The translations under genes and the position numbers were made by a program. From Frateuria_A sp049727805 (GTDB lineage: Bacteria; Pseudomonadota; Gammaproteobacteria; Xanthomonadales; Rhodanobacteraceae): a DNA stretch of 64,000 nt. The notes below the pieces were generated by a model. The model had not been told where the DNA came from and did no database searches. It was given only the letters and a program-made list of their open reading frames with translations. The stretch covers positions 85,441 through 149,440 of the forward strand of contig NZ_JBCNYA010000005.1 in the NCBI RefSeq assembly GCF_049727805.1, given 5' to 3'. Shown here one piece after another: positions 1 through 8,573 of this stretch; the stretch's first letter is position 1, and every line of letters begins with the position of its first letter.

Positions 1-286
1 ATGCCCAGCGCGCCGAGCTGCCCTTGTCCGCGACCTTGACCGGCTCGCCGCCTTTCTTGAGATCAAGCACGTAGATCGCGTTGACGCCCTTGTTCGCGGC
101 GTAGTCCGTGCTGCGCACGCCGAACGCGGCGTAGCGGCCGTCGGGCGAGAGCTGCGGATCGCTGACGCGGTCCATCATCACCAGGTCGCGCACGTTGAAT
201 GGGTGCGGGACGTGGGTTTCCAGGTCGACGGCCAGCGCCGGTGTGGCCAGCAGGCCGAGTGCAAGCGCGGCGAACAGCGGCTTCAT
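1..286 (-). CDS. S9-family peptidase, N-terminal part only (runs off the window)
   Basis: Only the first 95 or so residues are present; the gene continues beyond the left edge. The start at 286 gives a clear Sec signal peptide (MKPLFAALALGLL followed by an ATPALA-V cleavage-like site). The mature part has the phrase 'VSDPQLSPDGRYAAF', typical of the first beta-propeller blade of prolyl-oligopeptidase/dipeptidyl-aminopeptidase proteins (family S9), as in Xanthomonadales secreted peptidases. The catalytic alpha/beta-hydrolase domain would lie outside the window and cannot be checked. The protein is probably periplasmic or exported and degrades peptides. It is transcribed away from pilA. A TolB-like propeller protein without a peptidase domain is the main alternative. 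Confidence 0.7.
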   Translation of the reverse strand, partial: MKPLFAALALGLLATPALAVDLETHVPHPFNVRDLVMMDRVSDPQLSPDGRYAAFGVRSTDYAANKGVNAIYVLDLKKGGEPVKVADKGSSARWA

Positions 287-804
287 GATGCGGTCCCCTT
301 TGGTGGTCAGCGAATCACGGTACGGGCAGGCGTGCAGGGAAGCAAGGAAAGCGCACTTTCACGGCCAAGGGCACCATACGGCCGCGTGCGGTGCAGCGGC
401 ATTTGGCCGTCCAATCGGAGATTTCGCTTGCCCGCCAGGCGACGCATGCCTGTGACCGCCGTGCCCCGGACGGACGCTTCAAGGGGCGCCACTGACAAAC
501 TTGGGCAGTACCTGCCCTTTTTAGACACCGCCTTGCGGTGTTGCACGCGTCACGCTTCTGCAAGCGGGCGCGACAGCCACCTCACAGGTTGTAGACATTC
601 GTGACCACGTGCACAATCGACTGGCCTACAGCTATGCGGCAATACAGGGGCAGTGTGCGTGGCACGCAAACTGCTTCGTTCACCGCGAGCTTCCTGGTCG
701 TTCCTGACCGCAGCATGTGGGGTCCGATTCCGCCTAGGGGGATCCGGGACCGGGGCTCAGGGGGCATCAAACGGTTAGCTAACCAGCACTAGAGAGGAAC
801 CACC
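287..804. other. Intergenic region between the S9 peptidase gene and pilA
   Basis: About 520 bases without a convincing gene. Short reading frames on both strands lack ribosome-binding sites and recognisable protein content. The right part carries the sigma-54-like pilA promoter (660-675) and a leader of roughly 120 bases. The left part should contain the peptidase promoter, which I could not place. Confidence 0.6.
660..675 (+). promoter_or_regulatory. Sigma-54 (RpoN) type -24/-12 promoter of pilA
   Basis: The bases TGGCACGCAAACTGCT fit the RpoN consensus TGGCACG-N4-TTGCW with one mismatch (CTGC for TTGC). The invariant GG and GC dinucleotides are exactly 10 bases apart. Transcription would start near 686, leaving a leader of about 120 bases before pilA. 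Pilin genes of Pseudomonas and xanthomonads are known to be driven by RpoN with the PilS/PilR system. No pilS or pilR gene lies in this window, and I did not identify a PilR site. Confidence 0.75.
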
Positions 805-1266
805 ATGAAGAAGAATCTGCAGAAGGGCTTCACCCTGATCGAACTGATGATCGTGGTCGCGATCATCGCGATCCTGGCTGCCATCGCCATCCCGGCCTAC
901 CAGAACTACGTCGCCAAGTCGCAGTTCTCGGAGTCGCAGACCGTGGCTGACGGCATCAAGACGGCCGTGGCGGAGTTCTGGACCCAGAATGGGAAGTGCC
1001 CCGAACTCGGCACCGACAAGAGCTTCCCGTCGGCCGCTGCAAGCTACGCTGGCAAGTATGTCGCCTCGGCTGACATTGCGACCGGTACGGCTGCCAAGGA
1101 TCCGACCTGCGATATCGAAGTGACGTTCAAGACCACTTCCGTTTCGAAGGGTCTCCAGGGTAAGAAGGCCCTGTTCAAGGGTTCCGAGAATGGCGGCAAC
1201 TTCGCCTGGGCTTGCACCAGCGATGCGGACCAGAAGTACCTCCCGCAGGCCTGCCAGACCCCGTAA
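805..1266 (+). CDS. pilA: Type IV major pilin PilA
   Basis: A 153-residue prepilin. It has the short basic leader MKKNLQKG, cleaved by prepilin peptidase between G8 and F9. The hydrophobic helix that follows starts FTLIELMIVVAIIAIL and carries the glutamate at mature position 5 needed for assembly. The C-terminal globular part has four cysteines (GKC, PTC, WACTS, QACQ), the last pair probably forming the D-loop disulfide. The subunit is processed by PilD (20582) and polymerised by PilB/PilC in the inner membrane. A GAGAGGAA ribosome-binding site precedes the start. The gene is monocistronic or partly read through the terminator at 1289 into the glycan island. It has Ser/Thr-rich stretches (for example around TTSVSKG) that could be glycosylated, but no site can be assigned from sequence. 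Confidence 0.96.
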   Translation: MKKNLQKGFTLIELMIVVAIIAILAAIAIPAYQNYVAKSQFSESQTVADGIKTAVAEFWTQNGKCPELGTDKSFPSAAASYAGKYVASADIATGTAAKDPTCDIEVTFKTTSVSKGLQGKKALFKGSENGGNFAWACTSDADQKYLPQACQTP

Positions 1267-1288
1267 GCTTTATCCCGGGAACAACGAA

Positions 1289-1317
1289 AGCCCCTCGCAA
1301 AGAGGGGCTTTTTTTTT
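1289..1317 (+). terminator. Rho-independent terminator after pilA
   Basis: An 8-bp stem, AGCCCCTC (1289-1296) and GAGGGGCT (1302-1309), has a five-base loop and is followed by nine T residues to 1317. It lies 23 bases after the pilA stop, so pilin mRNA should mostly end before the downstream membrane-protein genes. Confidence 0.92.
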
Positions 1318-1375
1318 GCCAGCGACGCTGGGATACGCTCTTCGCCTGGATCGCCACCCCAATACTCGGGACACC

Positions 1376-3340
1376 ATGCAGCCATCGACAAGAGCAGCGC
1401 TTCTGCTGATAGTCATCCTTGCAGGATGTACTGCGGTCTACTGGGCCGGCCTGCACGGCCCTTTTCTCTTCGACGATTTCCCCAACCTTGCAGCACTGGA
1501 CAGCATTGACCGGGTCGCCAACTGGCGGGATTTGGGACTGTTCCTGTCCGAGGCCCGCACGTTCCCGGGACGTCCACTCGCCATGCTCAGCTTTCTTCTG
1601 CAGAAGTCGAGTTGGCCGGATGACCCTTTCGCTTTCAAGCTGGTGAACCTTGGTCTGCACCTGGCCAATGGCGTACTGGTGTATGTCCTTACCAAGCAAC
1701 TGTCGGCCATTGTCCTCGCCGACGGTACCGCGCCGCTGAAGCGCCTCTCTCCCTGGCCGCCGCTGCTGGTCACCGCCGCATGGCTCGTCTGTCCAATCAA
1801 CCTGTCGGCGATCTTGCTGGTCGTGCAACGCATGACCCTGCTCATGGCGCTGTTCGTGCTGCTCGGCCTGATCGCTTACACCAGCGCGCTGAAGAATGAA
1901 CGCGCCAGCATCCGACGCCGTGGGGCGCTCATGGTGACCGGTCTGGGGGTCGGCACGACGCTGGCTTTCCTCACCAAGGAAAATGGCATTCTGTTGCCGC
2001 TCTACGCACTCGCACTCGACACCACCCTGCTTCGCACGCGAGTGCAGCAGCTACCTCCCGTGCTCGCGTGGCTGCGGCGCTTGCTGGTGTATCCGATGGT
2101 GCTGTTCGTGTTCGGATATCTGCTGATCGAGATCCCCGACTTTGCGCGGGCGGAATCGTTTCGGGACTTCACACTTTACCAACGCCTGCTGACCGAACCA
2201 CGCATCCTCGCCGACTATCTTGCCAAGATCTTTCTGCCCCGCTTCGGGGTCTACGGACTTTACAACGACGATTTCCCACTTTCGTCCGGGATATTCCACC
2301 CCCTTGCCACGCCATTCTTCCTTGCGGCCCTGCTGCTCGTCCTCGGCCTCGCGTTCCGTTGGCGCCAACGTCGCCCGCTACTGGCATTTGCCGTATTCTG
2401 GTATTTCGGTGGCCAGATCCTTGAAAGCAGTGTGGTCATGCTCGAGCTCTACTTCGAGCATCGCAATTACCTTCCGATCATTGGCCCCTTCATCGCGCTT
2501 GCCATCTGGATAGCAACCCTTAGTCCCAGCAACACGCGGAGGTTGGTGTACGCGATTGTGACCGTATGGTTTGGCGCAAGCGTGATCGCTACCTCGCTGA
2601 GCGCACGCGTCTGGTCGAGCGAACAAGGACTCGCCTTCAACTGGGGCAACACCCATCCTGACTCGGTGCGGTCGCAGACCATGCTTGCCGGCCAGCTATA
2701 CAAGCACGGACGGCTTGCGGCGGCGGCGCGCATCATTGATCGGGTCATGGAGAAGCATCCCGGTGACGCAGGCCTTGCCGAAAACAAGGTGCTGCTGCGC
2801 TGCGTGGAAGGTTCACTCACCGCCGCAGATCTCGACCAACTTCGTGAAACGCTCCGTACTGCACGCTGGAACCGCAACGGCTTCCAGAACCTGGAAACCA
2901 TACGATTACAGGCTCAGATGCATCGTTGTCCTCCGCTGACTACCGAACAGTGGAGCAGCCTCGCCGATGCCCTCCTCGCCAACCGGGCCTACCAATGGGG
3001 AATAGCGGCGGGGTTCATCCATTACCAGATCAGCCAGCTCGCCGTGCACGAGGGCAACCTTGACCTTGCCGTGCGGCAACTCGACCTTGCATACGCCAAG
3101 GACCCGGACGCGAACATCCCAAGGCTCCAAGCCAAGTACCTGGCCAGCGCCGGTCTGTACGACCAGGCGATCGACAAGCTCGAACAAACCGATTACCGAC
3201 GCCTGCCGCTGCTACGGCGACTACTGGTGGACGATCGCGCCATCAACCGCGAGATGGCCACGACGATCCGGGAGAAGCAGGCTTCCGCGCTGAACGGGCG
3301 AAAGACCGGGAAACCACAGGAGCAAGCGGTCGCGCACTAG
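1376..3340 (+). CDS. TMTC-like GT-C membrane protein with TPR tail (first of a tandem pair)
   Basis: A 654-residue integral membrane protein. The N-terminal two thirds has about ten membrane segments. The first periplasmic loop carries an acidic LFDDFPN motif (D33, D34), followed by phrases seen in TMTC/GT-C proteins: 'FKLVNLGLHLANG', 'VVQRM', 'LTKENGILLPL' and 'LYFEHRNYLP' (E361-Y365). The last ~230 residues are helical TPR-like repeats. Eukaryotic TMTC proteins use a dolichyl-phosphate sugar to O-glycosylate proteins; a similar role using a polyprenyl-phosphate sugar is inferred here. Position directly after pilA points to pilin as acceptor. A longer frame starts inside pilA, but the ATG at 1376 gives a normal N-terminus. 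TM1 ends in LAGC, resembling a lipobox, probably by chance. An O-antigen ligase-like role is also possible. Confidence 0.7.
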   Translation: MQPSTRAALLLIVILAGCTAVYWAGLHGPFLFDDFPNLAALDSIDRVANWRDLGLFLSEARTFPGRPLAMLSFLLQKSSWPDDPFAFKLVNLGLHLANGVLVYVLTKQLSAIVLADGTAPLKRLSPWPPLLVTAAWLVCPINLSAILLVVQRMTLLMALFVLLGLIAYTSALKNERASIRRRGALMVTGLGVGTTLAFLTKENGILLPLYALALDTTLLRTRVQQLPPVLAWLRRLLVYPMVLFVFGYLLIEIPDFARAESFRDFTLYQRLLTEPRILADYLAKIFLPRFGVYGLYNDDFPLSSGIFHPLATPFFLAALLLVLGLAFRWRQRRPLLAFAVFWYFGGQILESSVVMLELYFEHRNYLPIIGPFIALAIWIATLSPSNTRRLVYAIVTVWFGASVIATSLSARVWSSEQGLAFNWGNTHPDSVRSQTMLAGQLYKHGRLAAAARIIDRVMEKHPGDAGLAENKVLLRCVEGSLTAADLDQLRETLRTARWNRNGFQNLETIRLQAQMHRCPPLTTEQWSSLADALLANRAYQWGIAAGFIHYQISQLAVHEGNLDLAVRQLDLAYAKDPDANIPRLQAKYLASAGLYDQAIDKLEQTDYRRLPLLRRLLVDDRAINREMATTIREKQASALNGRKTGKPQEQAVAH

Positions 3341-3380
3341 ACTGGGAACCGTTCGCAGCATTTGCCAGGAACACCCATAG

Positions 3381-5375
3381 ATGACGCCCGTCACCTCTCC
3401 CAAGCCGGCGCTGGCGCGCCTGGCCGATCGCCCGTGGTGGTTGCTGCTGATCGCTATGGCGCTGACGGTCGCCGCGTACGCGCCGGGACTCACGGGCGGA
3501 TGGCTGTTCGACGACTACCCGAACATCGTGGACAACCCCGGCGTCCAACCGCACGATGCCAGCCTGGGTTCGCTGGTACGCGCCGCACTTTCTTCGCCCT
3601 CGAGCGAATTCAAGCGACCGTTGGCGTCGCTCAGTTTCGCAGCCAACTACCTCGCCGCAGGACTCGATCCGTACTGGATGAAGTTCACCAATCTGGTGAT
3701 TCATCTTCTCAACGGCACGGCATCGTTTTTCCTAGCACGCTTGCTGTTACGGCGGTTCCGAAAGGAGTCCGCGGCGGGATGGCTCGCCGCACTGACCGCT
3801 GGCGCGTGGCTGCTGCTGCCGATCAATCTCACCGGCGTGCTCTATGTCGTGCAGCGCATGGAAAGCATGGCCAATCTGTTTGTGCTCGTCGGCCTGCTCG
3901 GTTACGTCCATGCACGCAGCAGCCTGCAGGAGGCAGAACCGGACGATGGCCGAGGATGGCGGCATTACATCCTCTGCGCCGCAAGTCTGGTCCTCGCCAC
4001 CGGGCTCGGACTGCTGGCGAAGGAAACCGCCATCATGTTGCCGCTTTATGCGGTTTCGACGGAATGGATCGTTTTTCGCTTTCGCGACAGGAGAAGCCGA
4101 TTTGACTGGCGCATAGCCGCCCTGTTTCTTGCCGTGCTCGTCGTGCCGCTTATCGTTGGTCTTGCGTGGCTACTTCCGGACGTGCTCAACCCGTCCTACT
4201 GGGCGACACGCGACTTCAGGCTGACCACGCGCCTCCTGAGCGAGGCACGGATCGTCACCGACTACCTCGGCTGGACCGTCCTGCCTACGCCGACGGCGCT
4301 GTCGTTTTATCACGACGACTTCGTGCCCTCGTCTGGATGGCTGCACCCATGGACAACGCTGGCCGGTGCCATGGCACTGGCACTGCTGCTCGTGGGAGCG
4401 CTGTGGCTGCGGCGCAGGCGACCGCTTGCTGCACTCGGCATCCTGCTGTTCATGGGCTGCCACCTTCTGACCGGCACGATCCTCCCGCTTGAGTTGATCT
4501 ACGAGCACCGCAACTACTTCGCCAGTTTCGGCCTGATGCTGACCATCGTTCCGCTGCTCACAGCGCCGCAACGACCAGCTGGTGATCCACTGTCTGTCAC
4601 CCCGATGCCCGAGGTTTCGAAGGCATTGCCGATGGCCTTGTCCCGCTATGTAGCTCTTGCAGGGCTCATGTTGCTCTGGATTACGCAAACTACTCTTACC
4701 GCCTATGCATGGGGCGACCCATTGCGCCTGTCCGCCGAACTGGCCGATCGCGCGCCTGCATCACCGCGTGCCCAATACGAGCTCGGTCGCACGTACATCA
4801 TCTACTCGCACTACGATCCCAGCTCACCATTCACGCAAATGGCATATGCGCCGCTGGAACGAGCGATGAAGCTTCCCGACTCCTCGATCCTCCCGGAGCA
4901 GGCTCTGATCTTCATGAATGCGCGCATGAGTTTGCCAATCAAGGATGCCTGGTGGGACAGCATGGTTTCAAAACTGAAGGCCCACAAACCAGGCGTCCAG
5001 GACGAAAGTTCACTTGGGGCTCTTACCCAATGCTCCCGCGAAAACTTGTGCCAGCTCCCAGCGAACCGAATGATCGACGCCTTTGAAGCGGCCCTGTCCC
5101 ACACACCGCCAAGCGCGAGACTGCTCGCAGCGTATGGCGACTATGCCTGGAACGTGCTGGGCGACCATGAACTAGGGCTCGGCATGATACAGGCAGCCGC
5201 CCGTGCGGCTCCCGACGAGCCCGCCTATCTGATTAGCGAAACGCGTATGCTTGTCGCGATGGGGCGGATCCAGGCCGCACAGAGTTCCTATCAACTGCTC
5301 CAGCGCCTGAACATCGGCGGCCGCCTGGACCGAGATCTCGAATCCCTGCGCAGCCTCCACGTTCGACCAAAATGA
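3381..5375 (+). CDS. TMTC-like GT-C membrane protein with TPR tail (second of a tandem pair)
   Basis: A 664-residue paralogue of the preceding protein with the same layout: an N-terminal membrane segment, the acidic loop motif LFDDYPN (D44, D45), 'VIHLLNG', 'YVVQRMESMANLFVL', 'LAKETAIMLPL' and 'ELIYEHRNYFASFG' (EHRNY at 375-379). A soluble helical tail starts near residue 450. The two copies differ widely outside these motifs, so the duplication is old or the copies arrived separately. The tail has a Cys pair (TQCSRENLC) absent from the first copy. The gene lies 40 bases after the first copy, so the two are probably co-transcribed. Two transferases could attach different sugars or act on different acceptors (inference). 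Membrane GT-C fold is likely; exact activity is unknown. Confidence 0.7.
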   Translation: MTPVTSPKPALARLADRPWWLLLIAMALTVAAYAPGLTGGWLFDDYPNIVDNPGVQPHDASLGSLVRAALSSPSSEFKRPLASLSFAANYLAAGLDPYWMKFTNLVIHLLNGTASFFLARLLLRRFRKESAAGWLAALTAGAWLLLPINLTGVLYVVQRMESMANLFVLVGLLGYVHARSSLQEAEPDDGRGWRHYILCAASLVLATGLGLLAKETAIMLPLYAVSTEWIVFRFRDRRSRFDWRIAALFLAVLVVPLIVGLAWLLPDVLNPSYWATRDFRLTTRLLSEARIVTDYLGWTVLPTPTALSFYHDDFVPSSGWLHPWTTLAGAMALALLLVGALWLRRRRPLAALGILLFMGCHLLTGTILPLELIYEHRNYFASFGLMLTIVPLLTAPQRPAGDPLSVTPMPEVSKALPMALSRYVALAGLMLLWITQTTLTAYAWGDPLRLSAELADRAPASPRAQYELGRTYIIYSHYDPSSPFTQMAYAPLERAMKLPDSSILPEQALIFMNARMSLPIKDAWWDSMVSKLKAHKPGVQDESSLGALTQCSRENLCQLPANRMIDAFEAALSHTPPSARLLAAYGDYAWNVLGDHELGLGMIQAAARAAPDEPAYLISETRMLVAMGRIQAAQSSYQLLQRLNIGGRLDRDLESLRSLHVRPK

Positions 5376-5457
5376 GCCCTCCCCCCAGAGTCAGCCTCGC
5401 CATCCTTCCGGGCGTGATTCCGCCTCCCGACGAGTCATAGGGCCGCGTGCTAGCGTG

Positions 5458-6789
5458 ATGAGCCTCACAACGCTTTACAAGCTAATCCGCGACGACTTCG
5501 ACAAAAGTACAGAGCGTGGGCGCATCGGGCGTGCAGCCGCAGGTACGGCACTGTTCAAGCTCGCATCCATACTGTTCGCGCTGCTCATCAGCATTGCATG
5601 CGCGCGATCGCTGGGGCCGCAGTCGTACGGCGAGTACGCTTTCGTCATGGCTTGGGTGGCCATCATCGCCCTCCCTTGTGGTCTTGGCATCCCCAGCTAT
5701 CTCATCCGGGAAGCGGCCCGCAGACCGCGAAACGCTTGGACGCTGTTCAAATGGTCCAATCGAACCGTTGTCCTGTCGGGATTCGTAGCTGCAGCATTGC
5801 TAGGGATCGCCTCGTTGGCTTCAGGCCATACGTTGGGCCAGCTCTTCGCATTGGCCATCCCACTTCCCTTGCTTGCAAACGCAGCATCAGTGCGTCAATC
5901 CCTACTGCAGGCGCGAGGGAAAATCGCGGAGAGCCAGTGGCCCCAGCTTGCCCTCTCCCCAGCCATTTTGCTTGCGTCGGTGTGTCTGTACTTGGCGTGT
6001 ATCGGCCCCCTGACACCCATCATCCTGATGGGGATCACCCTGGCAGTCGCTCCGATTCCTTTTCTCGTCAACCGGATTCAATTGTCAGCTGTGGATTTTG
6101 CCACTGGGCAAGAGCCCGGTCAGCCCCCAAGCGTTCGAGCTGCACTTCCCTTCATGTGGTTGGGGGCCCTGAGTCTCGTAAACAGCAGGGTGGATCTGAT
6201 CGCTATCGGAGTACTCCGCGGCGCGCATGAAGCCGGCGTTTATGCGATCTCAGCCCGGGCGGCGGAACTTATTCCTTTTTTTCTGACCGTCGCAAACACA
6301 TCCCTGGGACCGAAAATTTCGGAACTCTACGGCTCGCGCAACTCGCGTCTGTTGCAACAGATCACTAGCTCGGCCGCCAGGCGCATTTTCATCGTAACCA
6401 CTGCCGGCGGTGCCACGCTGTTTTTATTGGCGGGCGTGCTGGTGTCCGCTCTATATGGCGTGGCGTACGCGGAAAGCGTCTTGCCCCTGCGGATCCTGAT
6501 CGTCGCCCATCTCGTCACCGTGCTGTTCGGGCCAGTGGGAATCCTGCTGAACATGACAGCCCATGCCAAGCAGTCCGCCATGGCCTTCGGCCTTAGCGCG
6601 GCGCTGAACATATTGCTCAACCTTGCGCTGATTCCAGCTTTTGGTATGGCCGGTGCAGCCGTCGCCACGGCCTTGAGTACCGTATTCTGCGGTGCTTTAC
6701 GCTGGACGCTCGTTAGACGATACCTTGGCTTGCGGGCCGATGTAGCCTCGGGGGTTCCGGTCCTCGTCAATGGCGATTCGCGGCTTTAG
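5458..6789 (+). CDS. Wzx-like polysaccharide flippase (MATE/MOP superfamily)
   Basis: A 443-residue polytopic protein with 12 or more hydrophobic segments. The N-terminus has the phrase 'ARSLGPQSYGEYAF', characteristic of the polysaccharide-synthesis (RfbX/Wzx) branch of the MOP exporters, followed by 'GIPSYLIREAAR'. The family moves undecaprenyl-diphosphate-linked oligosaccharides across the inner membrane. A GTG three bases upstream (5455) is an alternative start. No polymerase (wzy), chain-length regulator (wzz) or export gene (wza) is nearby, so a short glycan rather than a long capsule is suggested. The gene opens a tightly packed run of sugar genes on the same strand up to 12807. Confidence 0.85.
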   Translation: MSLTTLYKLIRDDFDKSTERGRIGRAAAGTALFKLASILFALLISIACARSLGPQSYGEYAFVMAWVAIIALPCGLGIPSYLIREAARRPRNAWTLFKWSNRTVVLSGFVAAALLGIASLASGHTLGQLFALAIPLPLLANAASVRQSLLQARGKIAESQWPQLALSPAILLASVCLYLACIGPLTPIILMGITLAVAPIPFLVNRIQLSAVDFATGQEPGQPPSVRAALPFMWLGALSLVNSRVDLIAIGVLRGAHEAGVYAISARAAELIPFFLTVANTSLGPKISELYGSRNSRLLQQITSSAARRIFIVTTAGGATLFLLAGVLVSALYGVAYAESVLPLRILIVAHLVTVLFGPVGILLNMTAHAKQSAMAFGLSAALNILLNLALIPAFGMAGAAVATALSTVFCGALRWTLVRRYLGLRADVASGVPVLVNGDSRL

Positions 6790-6798
6790 GGACTCTCG

Positions 6799-7554
6799 AT
6801 GAACAAGGCGTCAGTCAAAAAGGAAGCTCTGGAACGGCTGCCCAAGGTAGCTGTCGAGTTCGCCGAAGGCCTTACCCGGCACGATATCGTCAAGCTCCTG
6901 CCGGGCAACAACAATGTTGGCATCGAGTTGGGTGTAGCAGAGGGTTCTTTCTCATCCAGCTTGGTTCGCTCAGGCAAGTTCGGCCAGCTTTTTGGCGCGG
7001 ATGTGTATGGGGATATCCACGATACAGCGGAATACAAGAACGCAATCCTGAATATCGGAATTGGACGACCATACAAATTGCTTCGTCTGACGTTCGAGGA
7101 CGCACTCGAGCTCTTTCCCGACGACTATTTCGACTTCATCTATATCGATGGATTCGCCCACACGGGCGAGGAAGGCGGACGGACCCTCGTCGACTGGTAT
7201 CCGAAGCTCAAGGTCGGAGGAATAATGGCCGGCGACGACTATCACGAGAACTGGCCGCTGGTGATGTGGGCCGTCAACCACTTCGTGTCACAACTCGGCG
7301 CTGCCCTAACGGTTACTGAAATTGCGGGGGGCGACAAATATTCCATGTTCCCGTCCTGGTTCATCACTAAACAGACTGCAACGGCGGCAGGCGCCCTTTC
7401 GCTTGATGAAAGACTCGTGCAGGTCAGCGAAAGCGAGCGGCTGCGGATTCACAGGATGAGGACCTCTCGCGTGCGGGCGCTCAGGCGGCAAGTATTCGGT
7501 GTTCTCCGAAGAATCTTACGGGGACCTGTTTCGAGGCATCCGGGCCATCCTTGA
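6799..7554 (+). CDS. Class I SAM-dependent methyltransferase
   Basis: A 251-residue soluble protein. The SAM-binding core is visible as 'NVGIELGVAEGSFSSSL' (motif I), an acidic residue in 'LFGADVYGD', and 'YFDFIYIDGFAHTGEEG' with a later 'LKVGGIMAGDDY'. This order fits the Methyltransf_24 group, common in polysaccharide clusters, where members methylate sugars. The gene follows the flippase by nine bases and ends inside the start codon of the next gene (stop 7552-7554, next start 7551), implying translational coupling. It is among the AT-richest stretches of the window: bases 7021-7080 are about 42% GC, against about 70% in pilD. This suggests recent acquisition. The target sugar is unknown. 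Confidence 0.75.
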   Translation: MNKASVKKEALERLPKVAVEFAEGLTRHDIVKLLPGNNNVGIELGVAEGSFSSSLVRSGKFGQLFGADVYGDIHDTAEYKNAILNIGIGRPYKLLRLTFEDALELFPDDYFDFIYIDGFAHTGEEGGRTLVDWYPKLKVGGIMAGDDYHENWPLVMWAVNHFVSQLGAALTVTEIAGGDKYSMFPSWFITKQTATAAGALSLDERLVQVSESERLRIHRMRTSRVRALRRQVFGVLRRILRGPVSRHPGHP

Positions 7555-8573
7555 AAATCTATCTTTGCCACACGCCACTGCACGTTCTCCTTTCTGCGCT
7601 CAGCAAGCCTGGCGAAGACAGGGAGAACTCGCTCTTTGCGGTCGTCGAGGACACGCCCGGCTTGCACCATATCGCCCGCGAGTTCCTCCAACCCGTCGGC
7701 GGCGAATTCCTGATGCTGCCAGGAACTGCCTCGACCAGGTCGCCCCGGGAAGCACTGAAGTTGCAGAAAGCCAATGCCTCGACCGTGCGACGTTCCATAT
7801 CGGGGCTTCCTTTGACCGCCGCGGCTGTCTTCTATGACCTGAGGGCGGAGGCGCAGGCGTTGCTCAACTATGCACTCAAGCCAAGTACCTTTGTATCGTG
7901 TGTCGAAGACGGCCTGCTGCTCTACAAGGTGGCAAGACCTTTTTCCAGGAGCCTTACGCGAAGATGGAGGAATAAAGTTCGGTTCGGTATGAAATGGAAG
8001 GAATCCAGGTTCATCGGTCGACATCCCGCCATCGATGAGTTTTGTTGCCTTTATCCGGACATGCTCCGGAGCGACCTTCGCTCAAAACCGTATCAGCAGT
8101 TGCCGCATGTGCTTGGCGACCGCTTCCAGGAGCGCTTTCGTGCGCTCTACGGCAACCCACGGTATGACGAACCGTTTGGCATCATCGTGCTCCCACATCC
8201 CGAAACTGGTATCAGCCGGCTTGACCTGCATAGGTTCGTGGAGCTGAGCAGCTCTCGCTGCGTGAGCCGGGGTGTTGAACCGGTTTTCAAAGTTCACCCA
8301 AGGGACGTCATAACACGGGAGCTCCTCATCAATGCCTACCCAGGCTCCCGTTTCATATCGCAGGAATACCCGGTCGAGCTGGTCCTGTACGCCGAACCCC
8401 AGGCGCAGCTCATCACCGGGGTGCGGACGTCGGCACTGCATGTCACGAAGGCACTGCACCAGGGCGTGGAGTGCTTCTATTACGAGCCGGACAGGACAGA
8501 TTCCGCGACGACCGAATGGCGAGCGTTCTTCAAGCACCTCGGCATATGCCCACTTGGTTCGGACCCCGCATGA
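7551..8573 (+). CDS. Putative glycosyltransferase, GT52/polysialyltransferase-like (GT-B)
   Basis: A 340-residue protein starting at a TTG (7551) that overlaps the stop of the methyltransferase gene. The N-terminus 'KIYLCHTPLHVLLSAL' and the internal 'CVEDGLLLY' resemble the GT52/LOS sialyltransferase and polysialyltransferase groups. The C-terminal half has 'VFKVHPRD' and 'LITGVRTSALHVTKAL', like the nucleotide-sugar-binding half of those GT-B enzymes. No CMP-sialic-acid synthesis genes (neuA, neuB) are in the window, so the donor need not be sialic acid. The gene overlaps the next start by four bases (ATGA), so the run is one operon. Recognition is by short motifs only; the family is moderately supported and the substrate is unknown. 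Confidence 0.5.
   Translation: MKIYLCHTPLHVLLSALSKPGEDRENSLFAVVEDTPGLHHIAREFLQPVGGEFLMLPGTASTRSPREALKLQKANASTVRRSISGLPLTAAAVFYDLRAEAQALLNYALKPSTFVSCVEDGLLLYKVARPFSRSLTRRWRNKVRFGMKWKESRFIGRHPAIDEFCCLYPDMLRSDLRSKPYQQLPHVLGDRFQERFRALYGNPRYDEPFGIIVLPHPETGISRLDLHRFVELSSSRCVSRGVEPVFKVHPRDVITRELLINAYPGSRFISQEYPVELVLYAEPQAQLITGVRTSALHVTKALHQGVECFYYEPDRTDSATTEWRAFFKHLGICPLGSDPA

Noticed and set aside
1190..1375. Upstream extension of the GT-C gene at 1376 into pilA
   Set aside because: It would overlap pilA and run through the terminator; the residues look non-coding and the ATG at 1376 gives a normal membrane N-terminus.
1408..1436. Lipobox (LAGC) in the first GT-C protein suggesting a lipoprotein
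   Set aside because: The cysteine lies within a membrane segment of a polytopic protein and the paralogue lacks it.
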